The notes below the pieces were generated by a model. The model saw nothing but the letters and a program-made list of their open reading frames with translations. It did not search any database and was not told the DNA's origin. This document shows, piece by piece, positions 8,375 to 16,950 of a stretch of 64,000 nt of DNA; position 1 is the first letter of the stretch, and each line of letters begins with the position of its first letter. Where the stretch lies: contig JAPDHM010000003.1 of assembly GCA_030704425.1 (NCBI GenBank), forward strand, positions 1 through 64,000, given 5' to 3'. Position numbers and translations under genes: made by a program. Origin of the DNA: Rhodobacteraceae bacterium IMCC1909 (GTDB lineage Bacteria > Pseudomonadota > Alphaproteobacteria > Rhodobacterales > Rhodobacteraceae).

Positions 8375-9566
8375 TAGCCCCCTAAAACTGTGCCAGTATT
8401 TGTTGACCAAGGGAGTTGTGAAGAATGGCACGGAAACGATATTCGGATGAGGATGCGCTGAAGGTATTGCGCGAGATTGACATTCATTTGCACGATGGCT
8501 TGGATGTTTTGAGCGCTTGTCGCAAGGCCGAGATTTCGGACAAAACCTATTATTATTGGCGGAAGAAATTTGGTGGTTTGGGTAGGCCGCAACTTTCGGA
8601 AATGAAGGCACTTAAAACAGAAAACGAGCGGCTGAAGAAAATCGTTGCGGACCTTCAACTGGATAAGCTGATCCTGAAGGAGAGCCTTGATTATTTAAAG
8701 CCGAAGGTCTGACGATTGATGGGTTGCGTCAGGCCGTGATCCACACCCGTCAAAAGCTGAACACTTCAGAACGACGTACCTGTGCAGTGCTCAGCGTGTC
8801 GCGTTCAAGTTTGCATTACAAAGCCAAGTTCCAAGATAATGATGCATTACGCTTAGCCATGATCCGTTTGGCCAAGCAGCACGGCAGATATGGCTATCGT
8901 AAGATTGCTGAACTGCTGCGGATCGAAGGTTGGCGCGTCAATCACAAGAAGGTTGAGCGTTTGTGGCGCGAAGAAGGGCTAAAACTACCTGAGCGACATA
9001 AAAAGCGACGGCAGCTGTATCACAAAGACAGCTCGGTCATTCGCCTGCGACCTACGCATGCTAATCATGTTTGGGCTATCGACTTTGTACACGACAAACT
9101 GAGTAACGGACGCAGCTACAAAATGCTGACCGTCTTGGATGAATATACCCGCCAAGCGCTTTGTGTTGAGGTGAAAGACAAAAGTGAATTCAGACGATGT
9201 TTTGGAGGTCATGCATCGTCTGCTTTTGAAATACGGAAAACCTGAATTTATCCGTTCCGACAATGGTGGGGAGTTCGTTGCTGAACACCTCCAAGAATGG
9301 CTTAGAAAGGTTGGGGTGACGCCGATCCAAATCTACCCAGGTAGCCCCTGGGAGAATGGCTACAACGAACGGTTCAACGGCACGCTGCGCAGAGAAGTCC
9401 TCAATGCCGAATGGTTCCACAGCATCAAACAGGCGCAGGTGGCAATCAATGTCTGGCTAAGGGAATACAATCAAATCAGACCCCATCATGCGCTTGGCAT
9501 GCGACCTCCAGCACCAGAAACCTTATTAGAAAAACCCAACATTACTGGTACTGAAATTGGGGGCTA
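8375..9566 (+). mobile_element. IS3-family insertion sequence (about 1.19 kb, IS407-like)
   Basis: The element is bounded by imperfect inverted repeats starting TAGCCCCC; the left end reads TAGCCCCCTAAAACTGTGCC and the right end, reversed, TAGCCCCCAATTTCAGTACC. It holds orfA and orfB of the IS3 type. orfA resembles the IS407 group, although group assignment by eye is tentative. No target duplication is visible: the flanks are TCT on the left and GAC on the right. That suggests a deletion next to the element or recombination between copies. It cuts an integrase gene. Confidence 0.85.
8425..8712 (+). CDS. IS3-family transposase OrfA
   Basis: The 95-residue protein has an N-terminal helix-turn-helix (VLSACRKAEISDKTYYYWRK) that binds the element ends, followed by a leucine-zipper-like coiled coil (MKALKTENERLKKIVADLQL). 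It belongs to the two-frame transposase of the family, where OrfA alone is regulatory and the OrfAB fusion is the active enzyme. The start follows the left end by 50 bases. Confidence 0.9.
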   Translation: MARKRYSDEDALKVLREIDIHLHDGLDVLSACRKAEISDKTYYYWRKKFGGLGRPQLSEMKALKTENERLKKIVADLQLDKLILKESLDYLKPKV

Positions 9567-9567
9567 G
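8724..9567 (+). pseudogene. IS3-family transposase OrfB, frameshifted
   Basis: The first frame (to 9245) carries an HTH_21-like domain (QHGRYGYRKIAELLRIEGW) and the first catalytic Asp in AIDFVHD. Near 9180-9186 the homology jumps to the next frame (9184-9567), which carries the second Asp in FIRSDNGGEF and the Glu in NGYNERFNGTLRREVLN. All three DDE residues are therefore present but split. The shift is in the middle of the catalytic core, not at the usual orfA/orfB junction, so it is probably an inactivating indel or a sequencing error. Confidence 0.85.
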
Positions 9568-9808
9568 ACACCCGCACGCGCGTCGATGCCAACAGCGTCT
9601 TATCTGGCGATGTAAAATTGAGTCATTGTGACCATCTAACCAATTTTACTCTGAGTGCAACAGCCGTGAATGCATAGGGCGATATAATAAGGGTATACCT
9701 GATAATAATCGCGAATGGTGGGGGGGTACAGGAGGCAAAGGGTGTATATTTGGGTGGATATAAATTATTGATAATTCATTTAAACAAATAATATCAAATA
9801 CTTGTTTT
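9567..9808. other. Intergenic stretch between the IS and the left att repeat
   Basis: No convincing gene is seen. The right part (9720-9808) is very AT-rich. By the logic of tRNA-gene integration, sequence just left of 9809 was the original neighbour of the 3' end of tRNA-Phe before the element inserted. Confidence 0.6.
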
Positions 9809-9884
9809 ATTTAAGTGGTGCCCGGGGGCGGATTTGAACCACCGACACGAGGATTTTCAGTCCACTGCTCTACCCCTGAGCTAC
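9809..9884 (-). repeat. Left attachment-site repeat: 3' part of tRNA-Phe without the 5' acceptor strand
   Basis: This 76-bp sequence is identical to 24638-24713. It contains 69 bases of a tRNA-Phe (GAA anticodon), from the D-arm region to the CCA end, plus seven bases downstream. The seven-base 5' acceptor strand is replaced by unrelated AT-rich DNA, so this copy cannot fold as a tRNA. It is the displaced tRNA 3' end produced when an element integrates into a tRNA gene. Confidence 0.95.
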
Positions 9885-9955
9885 TATTTTAAATCAAGGA
9901 GTTAACAATACTCGATATCAGCTGGTCACACCTCTGTCACACGGAGGAACAAAAA

Positions 9956-10924
9956 GTGGCATCAATTAGGAAAAGAAACGGTCTTTGGCAAGCGCAAGTC
10001 CGAAGCCGCAAACTAGGCTCAACGTCAAAATCATTTCATCGGAAAGCAGACGCAATAGCCTGGGCCAAGATCCAAGAAGCAGCAATGCAGACTGGAGAAT
10101 GGAGACCTAAAGACAAAAGATATTCTACCATTGACGACCTAATACAAAAATACCTCACAAAGGTGACGCCGCACAAGAAAGGCGCAGAGACTGAAACACG
10201 GCGCTTCAAACGTCTACTGAAAGAAAAGTCATTAATGGAGATCAAGTTAGATGAAGCAAAGCCTCATCACTTCGCATCCTTCAGGGATAAGCGTATTAAA
10301 GATGGAAATCGAGCTGCTCAGTACGATCTAGTTTTGCTTCGAGCAGCTTGGAACACGGCTCGCATCGAGTGGGGCTGGGACCTTGGAGATAATCCTTTAA
10401 CATTGATCCGCTTTCCTAAAAGCAATCCACCGAGAGAGCGCAGGCTCAAACAGGGCGAATATGGAATGTTACGCGCAGCATCAGCTGAAACAAAAGTTTG
10501 GTATCTTTGGCCAATGATCGAAATCGCAATTGAAACGTCTATGCGACGAGGAGAGATTTTGAGCTTAGAATGGAAGCACATTGACTTTGAGCGAAGTAAA
10601 GCCTTGCTGCCCAAGACAAAGAACGGTCGATCCCGTTGGGTGGGACTCTCACGTCAAGTGATAGCGCTTTTAGAAAAACTACCTAAAGAACAGGAACGCG
10701 TATTTCCTGTCACCGATGTCGCAGTCAGGCAGGCGTGGGATAGGTTGCGCCGACGCGCAGGGATTACAGATCTGACGTTTCATGATCTGAGACATGAAGC
10801 GATTAGTCGCCAATTCGAAAGTGGCCTCAGCATCCCTCAAGTAATGGCAATAAGTGGGCATCAGACAGCGAGTCAGTTGTTTCGGTACGTGAATTTGAGT
10901 GAAAACGATCCTGTCAATATGTAG
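9956..10924 (+). CDS. int: Tyrosine recombinase (integrase) of the tRNA-Phe element
   Basis: The 322-residue protein starts at a GTG preceded by GGAGGAAC. It has an N-terminal arm-binding region, a SAM-like core-binding region (about residues 58-150) and a complete catalytic domain: Arg197 in TSMRRGE, the strand Lys in KTKNGRSR, His276 and Arg279 in HDLRH, His302 in ISGHQ and Tyr311. It begins 71 bases from the left att repeat and points into the element, as expected for the enzyme that recognises the 76-bp tRNA-Phe core. All active-site residues are present, so integration and excision activity is plausible. Confidence 0.93.
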   Translation: MASIRKRNGLWQAQVRSRKLGSTSKSFHRKADAIAWAKIQEAAMQTGEWRPKDKRYSTIDDLIQKYLTKVTPHKKGAETETRRFKRLLKEKSLMEIKLDEAKPHHFASFRDKRIKDGNRAAQYDLVLLRAAWNTARIEWGWDLGDNPLTLIRFPKSNPPRERRLKQGEYGMLRAASAETKVWYLWPMIEIAIETSMRRGEILSLEWKHIDFERSKALLPKTKNGRSRWVGLSRQVIALLEKLPKEQERVFPVTDVAVRQAWDRLRRRAGITDLTFHDLRHEAISRQFESGLSIPQVMAISGHQTASQLFRYVNLSENDPVNM

Positions 10925-11202
10925 ATATTTTATCAAATAAACCACTACATGTTGAAATATCTGAGAGTATCACTTAGTCTCACTCATAGTTACCCCGTAA
11001 CCTAGAGAAGCGGAACTAGTTTGGTAACTGATCAAGAGGTCCGAAATACTACCAGCTCCTTGACTAGAGCACAGACCACCTCTCTCGGCAGAGAGACCAC
11101 AGTACTAGGCACTATGAGTGGTAAAGGGCGAAGTCTTCAAACGTTAACGCGTTAGGAGACTCAGCATGCCAATCGATCTCCTAACATTCCAAGGAGGTCA
11201 AA
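10925..11202. promoter_or_regulatory. Non-coding control region with nested inverted repeats before the alpA-primase-helicase operon
   Basis: This gap holds several dyads: GTTACCCCGTAAC at 10989-11001; CACTCATAG at 10981-10989 paired with CTATGAGTG at 11112-11120; CTCTCT-CGGC-AGAGAG near 11080; and GTTAGGAGA at 11151-11159 paired with TCTCCTAAC at 11177-11185. The last hairpin ends just before the AGGAGG ribosome binding site of the AlpA-like gene and could affect its translation. Such density of dyads fits a regulator-binding region or a replication origin; which of these is not known. Confidence 0.55.
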
Positions 11203-11442
11203 ATGACAAGCCCTTTAATTGAAGAAAAAGAAATCCAGCTCGCCAGAGCTATGTCGAACCAGACTATCGCACGCATTAAGATTGCAGCAGCTATTCTCGG
11301 CATTACGCCGAAGCACTTGCATGAATTGGCGAAGAGCGCAGACTTTCCTGCCAAAGTTAGGATCGGATCCAATGCAGTTGGACGGCGGGTCTCGGATCTC
11401 GAAGCCTGGATAGACGCACAAATTGTGAAAGGAGAACACTAA
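11203..11442 (+). CDS. AlpA-like helix-turn-helix regulator / excisionase
   Basis: This 79-residue protein resembles AlpA/excisionase-type regulators: a helix-turn-helix (AAAILGITPKHLHELAKS) followed by a wing-like FPAKVRIGSNAVGRRVSDLEAWI, the usual ending of the family. The start has a strong AAGGAGG site. Its stop overlaps the primase start by one base (TAATG), forming an operon with the replication genes. Such proteins activate integrase expression or promote excision in P4-like satellites, which is a plausible role here. Confidence 0.85.
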   Translation: MTSPLIEEKEIQLARAMSNQTIARIKIAAAILGITPKHLHELAKSADFPAKVRIGSNAVGRRVSDLEAWIDAQIVKGEH

Positions 11443-12686
11443 TGTCTGCTCCTTTTATCTCGTCCACCGATCACACTGCGTATGTCACAATAGTCACATC
11501 GTCTAAAGGGCCGGTTAACAAAAAAATCTACCTTAAAGATGGTAAAGTCTGCAAGGATGCAAACGCTCAAATATATCAGGGCTTCGCTAAGACTGTTCCG
11601 GCAGCAACGTCTGAAGACCTAAGCTCGATAATCGCTAATCTAAAACAAAATGAAGCGATTGCACTCGGCCAGCTTAAACAACTTGGACAAAGTTTCCCGC
11701 TTACAACAAGAGCTGAACTCGATGCTGGCAGTATCGCGCGCACTAAAGAATTCTTTTATCATTCTAATTTTGTTGGATGGCTATTACTTGACGTCGATAC
11801 TAAAGACTTACCGGTTGACATTATAGATAAATTGGCAGGGCGGTCTGCATTCGATGTCTTGCTCAGCGTGATCCCGGAGCTATTACCAACCGAAGCTCTG
11901 GTTCGCGCTTCTTCTTCGGCTGGGATCTTGAAACCTGATGGCTCAGCGCAAGAAGCGACGGGCCTCCATATTTTTATCAAGATTGCCGACCAAAGGCAAA
12001 GTAAGAGTGTGTTGCAGCTCATTCATGACCGGTGTTGGGAAGCTGGCTATGGGTTCTTCGCGTTGTCAACGGACGGAAAGCTATTGGAACGCTCCCTAGT
12101 TGATACCGCAGTTCATGGCCCAGAACGTTTGGTATTTGAGGCAACGCCAACCGTATTACCTCCACTCACCAAGCGACATATTCCAGATGAAGTCTTACGT
12201 GGCGGCGTATTGGATAGCCTGCGGGACCCAAATCATGAACAGGTTTTCTACCTGAAAAATGAGGCGCGCAAACTCATCAAGCCGGTGTCACAAAAAGCGA
12301 AGCGTCAATACGTCAACGACAAAACCGTAAAAGTTATGGCTAAAACAGGACTATCTAGGACCGAAGCATCCAAAATTGTAAAACAGCGTCTTGAAGGTCG
12401 TGAGTTTTCTGAACACGACATCTTGGAGCTGGGTCACAATAATTTCGTGAAAGTCTCTGATTTTTTGGATAATGTATCTGGGTCAGTTGGAATGCCGTGC
12501 CCCATCGAAGGAAGTGATTATGGCTCGTCGACTGCTTATTATTATCCGTCAAACAACTACCAACCATATCCAAAGATTATTTCGTTCGCGCATGGCAACG
12601 TGACGGAGTTTACCTTTGCGCGTTACAGACACCTTAAAGGGTTAGTTTGGCTTCCTAATCTAAATGAGAAGGGAGACCAAAGATGA
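11442..12686 (+). CDS. Probable archaeo-eukaryotic-type primase (replication protein)
   Basis: The 414-residue product has the three motifs of AEP-type primases as far as can be judged by eye: hydrophobic strand plus two Asp in LLLDVDTKD (residues 114-122), an Ser/His motif in GLHIFIKI (His176) after VRASSSAG, and a later Asp in SLVDTAVHGPERLVFEA (Asp221). The C-terminal part contains a helical segment with AKTGLSRTEASKIVKQRLEG. It overlaps the AlpA-like gene and the helicase gene, so the three are co-translated. It probably primes replication of the excised element. Sequence similarity to known primases outside the motifs is not evident. Confidence 0.7.
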   Translation: MSAPFISSTDHTAYVTIVTSSKGPVNKKIYLKDGKVCKDANAQIYQGFAKTVPAATSEDLSSIIANLKQNEAIALGQLKQLGQSFPLTTRAELDAGSIARTKEFFYHSNFVGWLLLDVDTKDLPVDIIDKLAGRSAFDVLLSVIPELLPTEALVRASSSAGILKPDGSAQEATGLHIFIKIADQRQSKSVLQLIHDRCWEAGYGFFALSTDGKLLERSLVDTAVHGPERLVFEATPTVLPPLTKRHIPDEVLRGGVLDSLRDPNHEQVFYLKNEARKLIKPVSQKAKRQYVNDKTVKVMAKTGLSRTEASKIVKQRLEGREFSEHDILELGHNNFVKVSDFLDNVSGSVGMPCPIEGSDYGSSTAYYYPSNNYQPYPKIISFAHGNVTEFTFARYRHLKGLVWLPNLNEKGDQR

Positions 12687-14983
12687 TTGCCGCAAACAAA
12701 CAAATTCACTGGGACGCAGACACTGTAGGCAAAAATTTAGCTCGACAACTAAGAGATGACTTTAACATCAGAATATTACCATCGCTGTCACCCAAAGGAA
12801 GTTTCTATGGCACCGAGAGTTACCTATATCAAGCTACGGTTGGTGTCGGTAAAACTTACCAAATGGTAAAGTTGATAGGGACGATACTAGACTACAAGCT
12901 ACGCACTCTGGTCAGAGCGCCAACGACAAAACTAGCAGAAGAAATCGCGCATCAAATAAACGTTAAGTTCCCTGGACAAGCGGGGGTTTGGTATGGGCGA
13001 GAACAAGATGATCCCCAAAAACCAGCTCAAAAAATGTGCCCACGTTATGACGCAATAAACGAAGTCTTAGCCCTGGGTGGTCAACCAGAATTAGTCTGCG
13101 GGACACGAAACTCAATTTATTGCAGATATCACCCTAAAGCTGAGGGCGAGGCATCATGTGGTTACAAAGCACAATCTCTTAAAGATAAAAATATTGTGGT
13201 GGTAGCTGGTGATGCAATGCTCAGCCTCGTCCCCAGAGCTGGGATGAAGCGTAAAGACATATCGCATGGAGGGTCAGATACACCCGGCACAGAAACTAAT
13301 TATCAGACTGAAAAGTCAGATTTTGATATTGTAATCTTGGATGAAACTAATCCGTTCTCAATGTTAGAGGGGTTTGTTGAACCAAAACTTTTTACTCCCC
13401 ACAAAACTGGTGATAACCTAGAAATAGAGGATAAGTATGATCGTGAAATCTTAGTACAATTCTCTCAGTTCTTATCCGATCTGATTTTGACGGAAGATAC
13501 AGAGTATCTTTCGCAATTCGAGTTTCATGAAACGGTGGTGAAAAATAAGCAGGATAAAATCGAATTTTTAGAACACATCCGGGAAACTGCGGTACGATAC
13601 TTACGCCCCCAATTGGAAAGCATAGAGTACCACAAATTATCTGGCGCAGAAATTCATGAAGAAAATCGTAAAAAATTGCGAACGCGGCAACTTTTGCAAA
13701 AGTACATCGATATATGTGAGGCTCAGAAAACTTCTGTTGAAAAATCATGGGGTGAAATTGCTGCCTTGAAAATTGTTGAGCATGATGGCGTGAAACAATT
13801 AAATATCAGAAAACGAAAACATATCTCGCACGCTTATTCAGAATTGCCCTGCATAATTCTTGATGCAACTCCGCAACCGGAATTACTAAAATACGTTTAC
13901 AACAACCTACAGTTCCGCTTCTCGGAAAAGGCTGACGACGGAAAAGCCGTGAAGCGTTTCCAACTTTCCGACAGTACATTTAGCTACAAATCGGTAAGAG
14001 AGCCACGCTGGGCCGCAAGGCTTACCCTTCTAGCAGAATTGTTAAGTTCGGCACATGGGGCGACAGGGTTGATTTGTCCAAAAATAGCGCGAGAATTTAT
14101 TGATGAGAATTTTGTAACTGAAACGTTAACCAATCATTTTGGAGCACTAAGGGGAGATAATTCATTTTCTGATATCCCATGCGTTCTCATCGCTTCCCGT
14201 CAAGCCCAACCGCCTAAATACGTTGAAGATATGGTACATGTCTTAACGGGTGAAAAACTCTTAAGTGCAGACAAAAAAGATAGACATTATGAATGGTACC
14301 AAAAAAAGGATGCCTTTATTATTCATCGGTCTGGGACCATGGGATGGCCAGTGCGAAATGACTATCATCCAGACCCACTTGTCGAAGCAGCGCGGTCCGC
14401 AATAACAGATGACAATTTGGAACAAGCATTGGGCCGAACACGAAGTGTACGGCGAGATACCAATCCACTCTTCGAATATATCCTAACAAACGTTGCAACA
14501 AATCGTTTCGTAGACGGAGTATTCACTTTAGCCGAACTAAAGGCAGCAACTGGCTGGGTTGGCATATTGTTACACGCTGGAATCTGGATTGGCTCAGGCA
14601 AGGGCGCGGCTATTCTGTTCCACATTTTCCATGGGCTTCTCGCTCAAAGGCGGGATTCCTTATATAGATACATTATAGGAGATCCCGCCTTTGAGACGCC
14701 TGAACAGGCGGCCAAATGGCGGAAAGATCAACTCAAAGACAATCAATCGATTGCAGAGCTAGTAACTGAAATTGATGAAGCACTTCAAAACCAAGCAGAC
14801 GGTGTGAATTTATTGCATTCACCCTTTCCCGTTGCAGACTTCAGAGAAGTCAAAGCCAAGATCCGAGGATCACGGTACTTCGCTCAAGTGTACGTCCGTA
14901 TTAAAAACAACGAGATTCCTGAAGAGGCTCTGCAGCGGATACTTGGTGATGAAATGAGGCACATCGAAGCCAAACCCAAATAG
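12683..14983 (+). CDS. Helicase-like P-loop ATPase of the element
   Basis: The 766-residue protein has a Walker A motif (TVGVGKT, residues 52-58), a Walker B/DExx motif (VILDETN, Asp220-Glu221) and a late EQALGRTRSVRR (residues 580-591) that looks like helicase motif VI with arginine finger. The middle CIILDATPQPELL resembles motif III of superfamily 2. Cys residues between 130 and 165 (CGTRNSIYC, CGY) could bind a metal. Its ATG lies four bases inside the primase frame. The pair likely unwinds and primes DNA, giving the element its own replication module. No capsid, relaxase or conjugation gene follows. Confidence 0.75.
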   Translation: MIAANKQIHWDADTVGKNLARQLRDDFNIRILPSLSPKGSFYGTESYLYQATVGVGKTYQMVKLIGTILDYKLRTLVRAPTTKLAEEIAHQINVKFPGQAGVWYGREQDDPQKPAQKMCPRYDAINEVLALGGQPELVCGTRNSIYCRYHPKAEGEASCGYKAQSLKDKNIVVVAGDAMLSLVPRAGMKRKDISHGGSDTPGTETNYQTEKSDFDIVILDETNPFSMLEGFVEPKLFTPHKTGDNLEIEDKYDREILVQFSQFLSDLILTEDTEYLSQFEFHETVVKNKQDKIEFLEHIRETAVRYLRPQLESIEYHKLSGAEIHEENRKKLRTRQLLQKYIDICEAQKTSVEKSWGEIAALKIVEHDGVKQLNIRKRKHISHAYSELPCIILDATPQPELLKYVYNNLQFRFSEKADDGKAVKRFQLSDSTFSYKSVREPRWAARLTLLAELLSSAHGATGLICPKIAREFIDENFVTETLTNHFGALRGDNSFSDIPCVLIASRQAQPPKYVEDMVHVLTGEKLLSADKKDRHYEWYQKKDAFIIHRSGTMGWPVRNDYHPDPLVEAARSAITDDNLEQALGRTRSVRRDTNPLFEYILTNVATNRFVDGVFTLAELKAATGWVGILLHAGIWIGSGKGAAILFHIFHGLLAQRRDSLYRYIIGDPAFETPEQAAKWRKDQLKDNQSIAELVTEIDEALQNQADGVNLLHSPFPVADFREVKAKIRGSRYFAQVYVRIKNNEIPEEALQRILGDEMRHIEAKPK

Positions 14984-14990
14984 AATTACA

Positions 14991-15050
14991 CCCAACTGAA
15001 ATCGTTGGGCTAATACTTAAGGACTGCGGGCCAAGAACCGTGGTCCTTAA
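14991..15050 (+). terminator. Two hairpins after the helicase gene
   Basis: CCCAAC at 14991-14996 pairs with GTTGGG at 15004-15009. TTAAGGAC at 15017-15024 pairs with GTCCTTAA at 15043-15050 and is followed by AAAA. They lie just after the helicase stop and are good candidates for transcription termination, although no run of T follows. Confidence 0.5.
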
Positions 15051-15128
15051 AAAGGGTACCGTCTTCTGTATTTTAAATGGCTACTATCATTTGTGTTGCA
15101 GTAACCCCCACAATTGAGGGTGCAGGAC

Positions 15129-15479
15129 TCACTTGAATTGGTTGCGCCAGTCCTTGTCCAAATGCCCGTGGTCCACGAACCATGCCTCCAGCTCCTTCAG
15201 TTCGCCGCGCATCTGACGCCCTTGCTCGGCAAAGCGCCTCGCTTCTGCGCGCTTCTCTTTGGTGAACTTGCTATGCTTGATTTTAGCCTCTGTGAGTCGC
15301 GCAAGGCCGTCCTTGGTCCGAGGGCCAGTGGACGCCCCTCCATGGAGCTTACAGCGGCCCACAGGGAGTCTGGCGGGACGCTGGCACAAGGTCCCGCGAC
15401 GGGTCCGGGCCTCGCACCGAATACCCTGCCAGTTTGGGCCGTAAAGCCATGGTTTGGGGTTGGCTTTCATTGTGCTCAA
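15129..15479 (-). CDS. HGGxSTG-motif protein
   Basis: The 116-residue protein contains CEARTRRGTLCQRPA followed by GRCKLHGGASTGPRT, a Cys/His motif seen in many short proteins of alphaproteobacterial phages and mobile elements (the HGGxSTG family). The Cys and His residues may bind a metal. The C-terminal half is basic and helical. It is convergent with the replication genes. Function is unknown; association with mobile elements is the only clue. Confidence 0.75.
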   Translation of the reverse strand: MSTMKANPKPWLYGPNWQGIRCEARTRRGTLCQRPARLPVGRCKLHGGASTGPRTKDGLARLTEAKIKHSKFTKEKRAEARRFAEQGRQMRGELKELEAWFVDHGHLDKDWRNQFK

Positions 15480-15883
15480 CTATCATCGGTTTATGGGGTT
15501 TTATTATACCCCATATTGGATGGCTTTGCTAGGCATGCGCGACTTGGTCGACGGACCGAGGCCCGAGCAAAACTAATCAACGCCAATTGAGCTCAGGTAA
15601 CACCGGTAATAGGTCGACGGTGCGTGGTCCACTGCTCACGGCCCTTGGCTCCCGGTCCACAGGCCTAAGCAATATGGTTAGGGAACCCCGGGCCAGGTTT
15701 CATGTACCTGAATGGAGAGCGTTTTGTCATACGGCGAGGTTATAAAACCGCCCGCCCCGTCTCAAGCTCGTTTTGTCTGGCAAAGCCATTAAAATAGGTC
15801 AGTAATAATTCGACAAGTTCGACAAATAAGAAACTAAGCATTTATATTTTGCAGAGTAATCTCTTTACGTTATCATCTCAGTC
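15480..15883. other. Non-coding gap with a dyad and GC-rich repeats
   Basis: ATGGGG at 15493-15498 pairs with CCCCAT at 15509-15514 just upstream of the HGGxSTG gene and may be its operator. A GC-rich stretch at 15600-15690 holds the motif GCGTGGTCC. The right part contains the end of an IS6-family element, listed separately. No gene is supported on the plus strand. Confidence 0.55.
15702..15787 (-). mobile_element. IS6-family remnant A (5' end of the transposase)
   Basis: The minus strand starts with CCAGACAAAACGAGCTTGAG and reaches an ATG opening the codons MTKRSPFR, matching the end of remnant B at 16870-16950. Only the terminal sequence and the first transposase codons survive. It lies upstream of the glutathione transferase gene. 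Confidence 0.7.
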
Positions 15884-16516
15884 ATGAAATTAATTATAGC
15901 CACTCCAAGTCCATTCGCTCGTAAAGTAAGGGTCATACTTCGTGAAAAAGCGATTCATTGTGAAGAAATTATAGATGTTCCTTGGAATAAGGACACTATA
16001 ACCAAAGGCCTTAATCCACTTGGGAAAATTCCAATACTTATTAAGGATGGTATTGAGCCGATATTCGACAGCAAAAATATTATTAAATACCTTGAACAAA
16101 TAAATCCGGAGCCGAGTTTTTATCCTGAAAGTAGGAGCAAGAAACTTAAAGCAAGCCTTTTAGAAACTGCCGCAGACGGAATTTGTGACGCAGTTGTGCT
16201 CATTTTTTTAGAAAAATCACGAAGTCAAAATTTGCGAAGTAAAGCTTGGATCGACCGGCAAAAAGAAAAGATCTACACCGGCACTCAGTATTTATCGGAT
16301 AATTTGTTAACAAATAAATATTTTGTAGATGACCACTTTACAATCGCTGATGTTGCGGCGTTTTGCTGCCTAGAGTATCTTGACTTAAGGTTACCTGAAT
16401 TTGATTGGAGAAATGAACATTCAAATTTAGAAAATTTTTGGCAAGAACATCAGAGCCGACATTCATTTTTGCAAACTAAGCCTACAACGCAGGTAATTGA
16501 ACCAATGTCGGAGTAA
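15884..16516 (+). CDS. Glutathione S-transferase family protein
   Basis: The 210-residue protein has an N-terminal thioredoxin-like domain with ATPSPFARKVRVILRE, where the Ser of SPFARKV is the likely glutathione-activating residue, and NPLGKIPILI with the cis-Pro. DSKNIIKYLE follows as the gamma-Glu binding segment. The C-terminal helical domain contains FTIADVAAFCCLEYLDLR, the conserved N-cap Asp motif. The gene is more AT-rich than the core genes and is flanked by IS6-family remnants A and B, a sign of transfer. Substrate is unknown. Confidence 0.9.
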   Translation: MKLIIATPSPFARKVRVILREKAIHCEEIIDVPWNKDTITKGLNPLGKIPILIKDGIEPIFDSKNIIKYLEQINPEPSFYPESRSKKLKASLLETAADGICDAVVLIFLEKSRSQNLRSKAWIDRQKEKIYTGTQYLSDNLLTNKYFVDDHFTIADVAAFCCLEYLDLRLPEFDWRNEHSNLENFWQEHQSRHSFLQTKPTTQVIEPMSE

Positions 16517-16534
16517 AGGAGCTATCCGGGTGCT

Positions 16535-16950
16535 ATCAGACGAATGAGAACTCACATCAGATTGCTGGTGCAGCCTGAACCTATGCGCTCAATAATTGGC
16601 GCCACTCAGTAAGAGCGGCGGTTCGATTGAGCTTGAAATTGTCTCCTGAGTAGAAGTGGCGCTCCTGATTGAAATGGTTGTGGACTGAAGAGTGGACGGC
16701 AACGAACTTCTGCTATCATCGGACCAAATCTATTCCACCAAAACCGAACTGTTTCGTGGCTGATCTCAATTCCTCGTTCGTGCAAAAGATCTTCCACATT
16801 ACGGAATGAGAGCGGAAACCACACATAAAGCATCACAGCCAAGCGGATGATCTGAGGGCTCGTTTTAGAGGACCTGAATGGGGGGTGTTTTTTCATATGG
16901 CGGACGCTAAGAACCCACCCTGCCCCGTCTCAAGCTCGTTTTGTCTGACA
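16535..16950 (-). mobile_element. IS6-family remnant B, internally deleted but with both ends
   Basis: The minus strand encodes the N-terminus of an IS6/IS26-type transposase (SFRNVEDLLHERGIEISHET and VRFWWNRFGPMIAE). The coding sequence then jumps, out of frame, to the C-terminal end, recognisable in another frame as segments like HNHFNQE and NFKLNRTAALTEWRQLLS. The catalytic middle is deleted. Both termini remain: TGTCAGACAAAACGAG at the right (complement) and TCAGACGAATGAG at the left. The right end abuts the 5' region of phoR. Confidence 0.85.

Noticed and set aside
7361-8611. Full-length 416-residue integrase
   Set aside because: The first 78 or so residues are reverse translation of the IS end; true integrase coding stops at 8374.
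8375-9566. Target site duplication of the IS3-family element
   Set aside because: Flanking bases differ (TCT and GAC) and shifting the ends by a few bases gives no match.
9567-9660. Possible N-terminus of the broken integrase beyond the IS (minus strand reading DKTLLASTRVRV)
   Set aside because: The frame is very short, has no start codon and a stop lies close upstream; similarity to arm-binding domains is too weak.
9816-9884. Second tRNA-Phe gene
   Set aside because: The 5' acceptor strand is missing, so it cannot form a tRNA; it is an att remnant.
15114-15590. Plus-strand open frame of 158 codons
   Set aside because: It is antisense to the HGGxSTG gene, which has a recognisable motif, and has no ribosome binding site.
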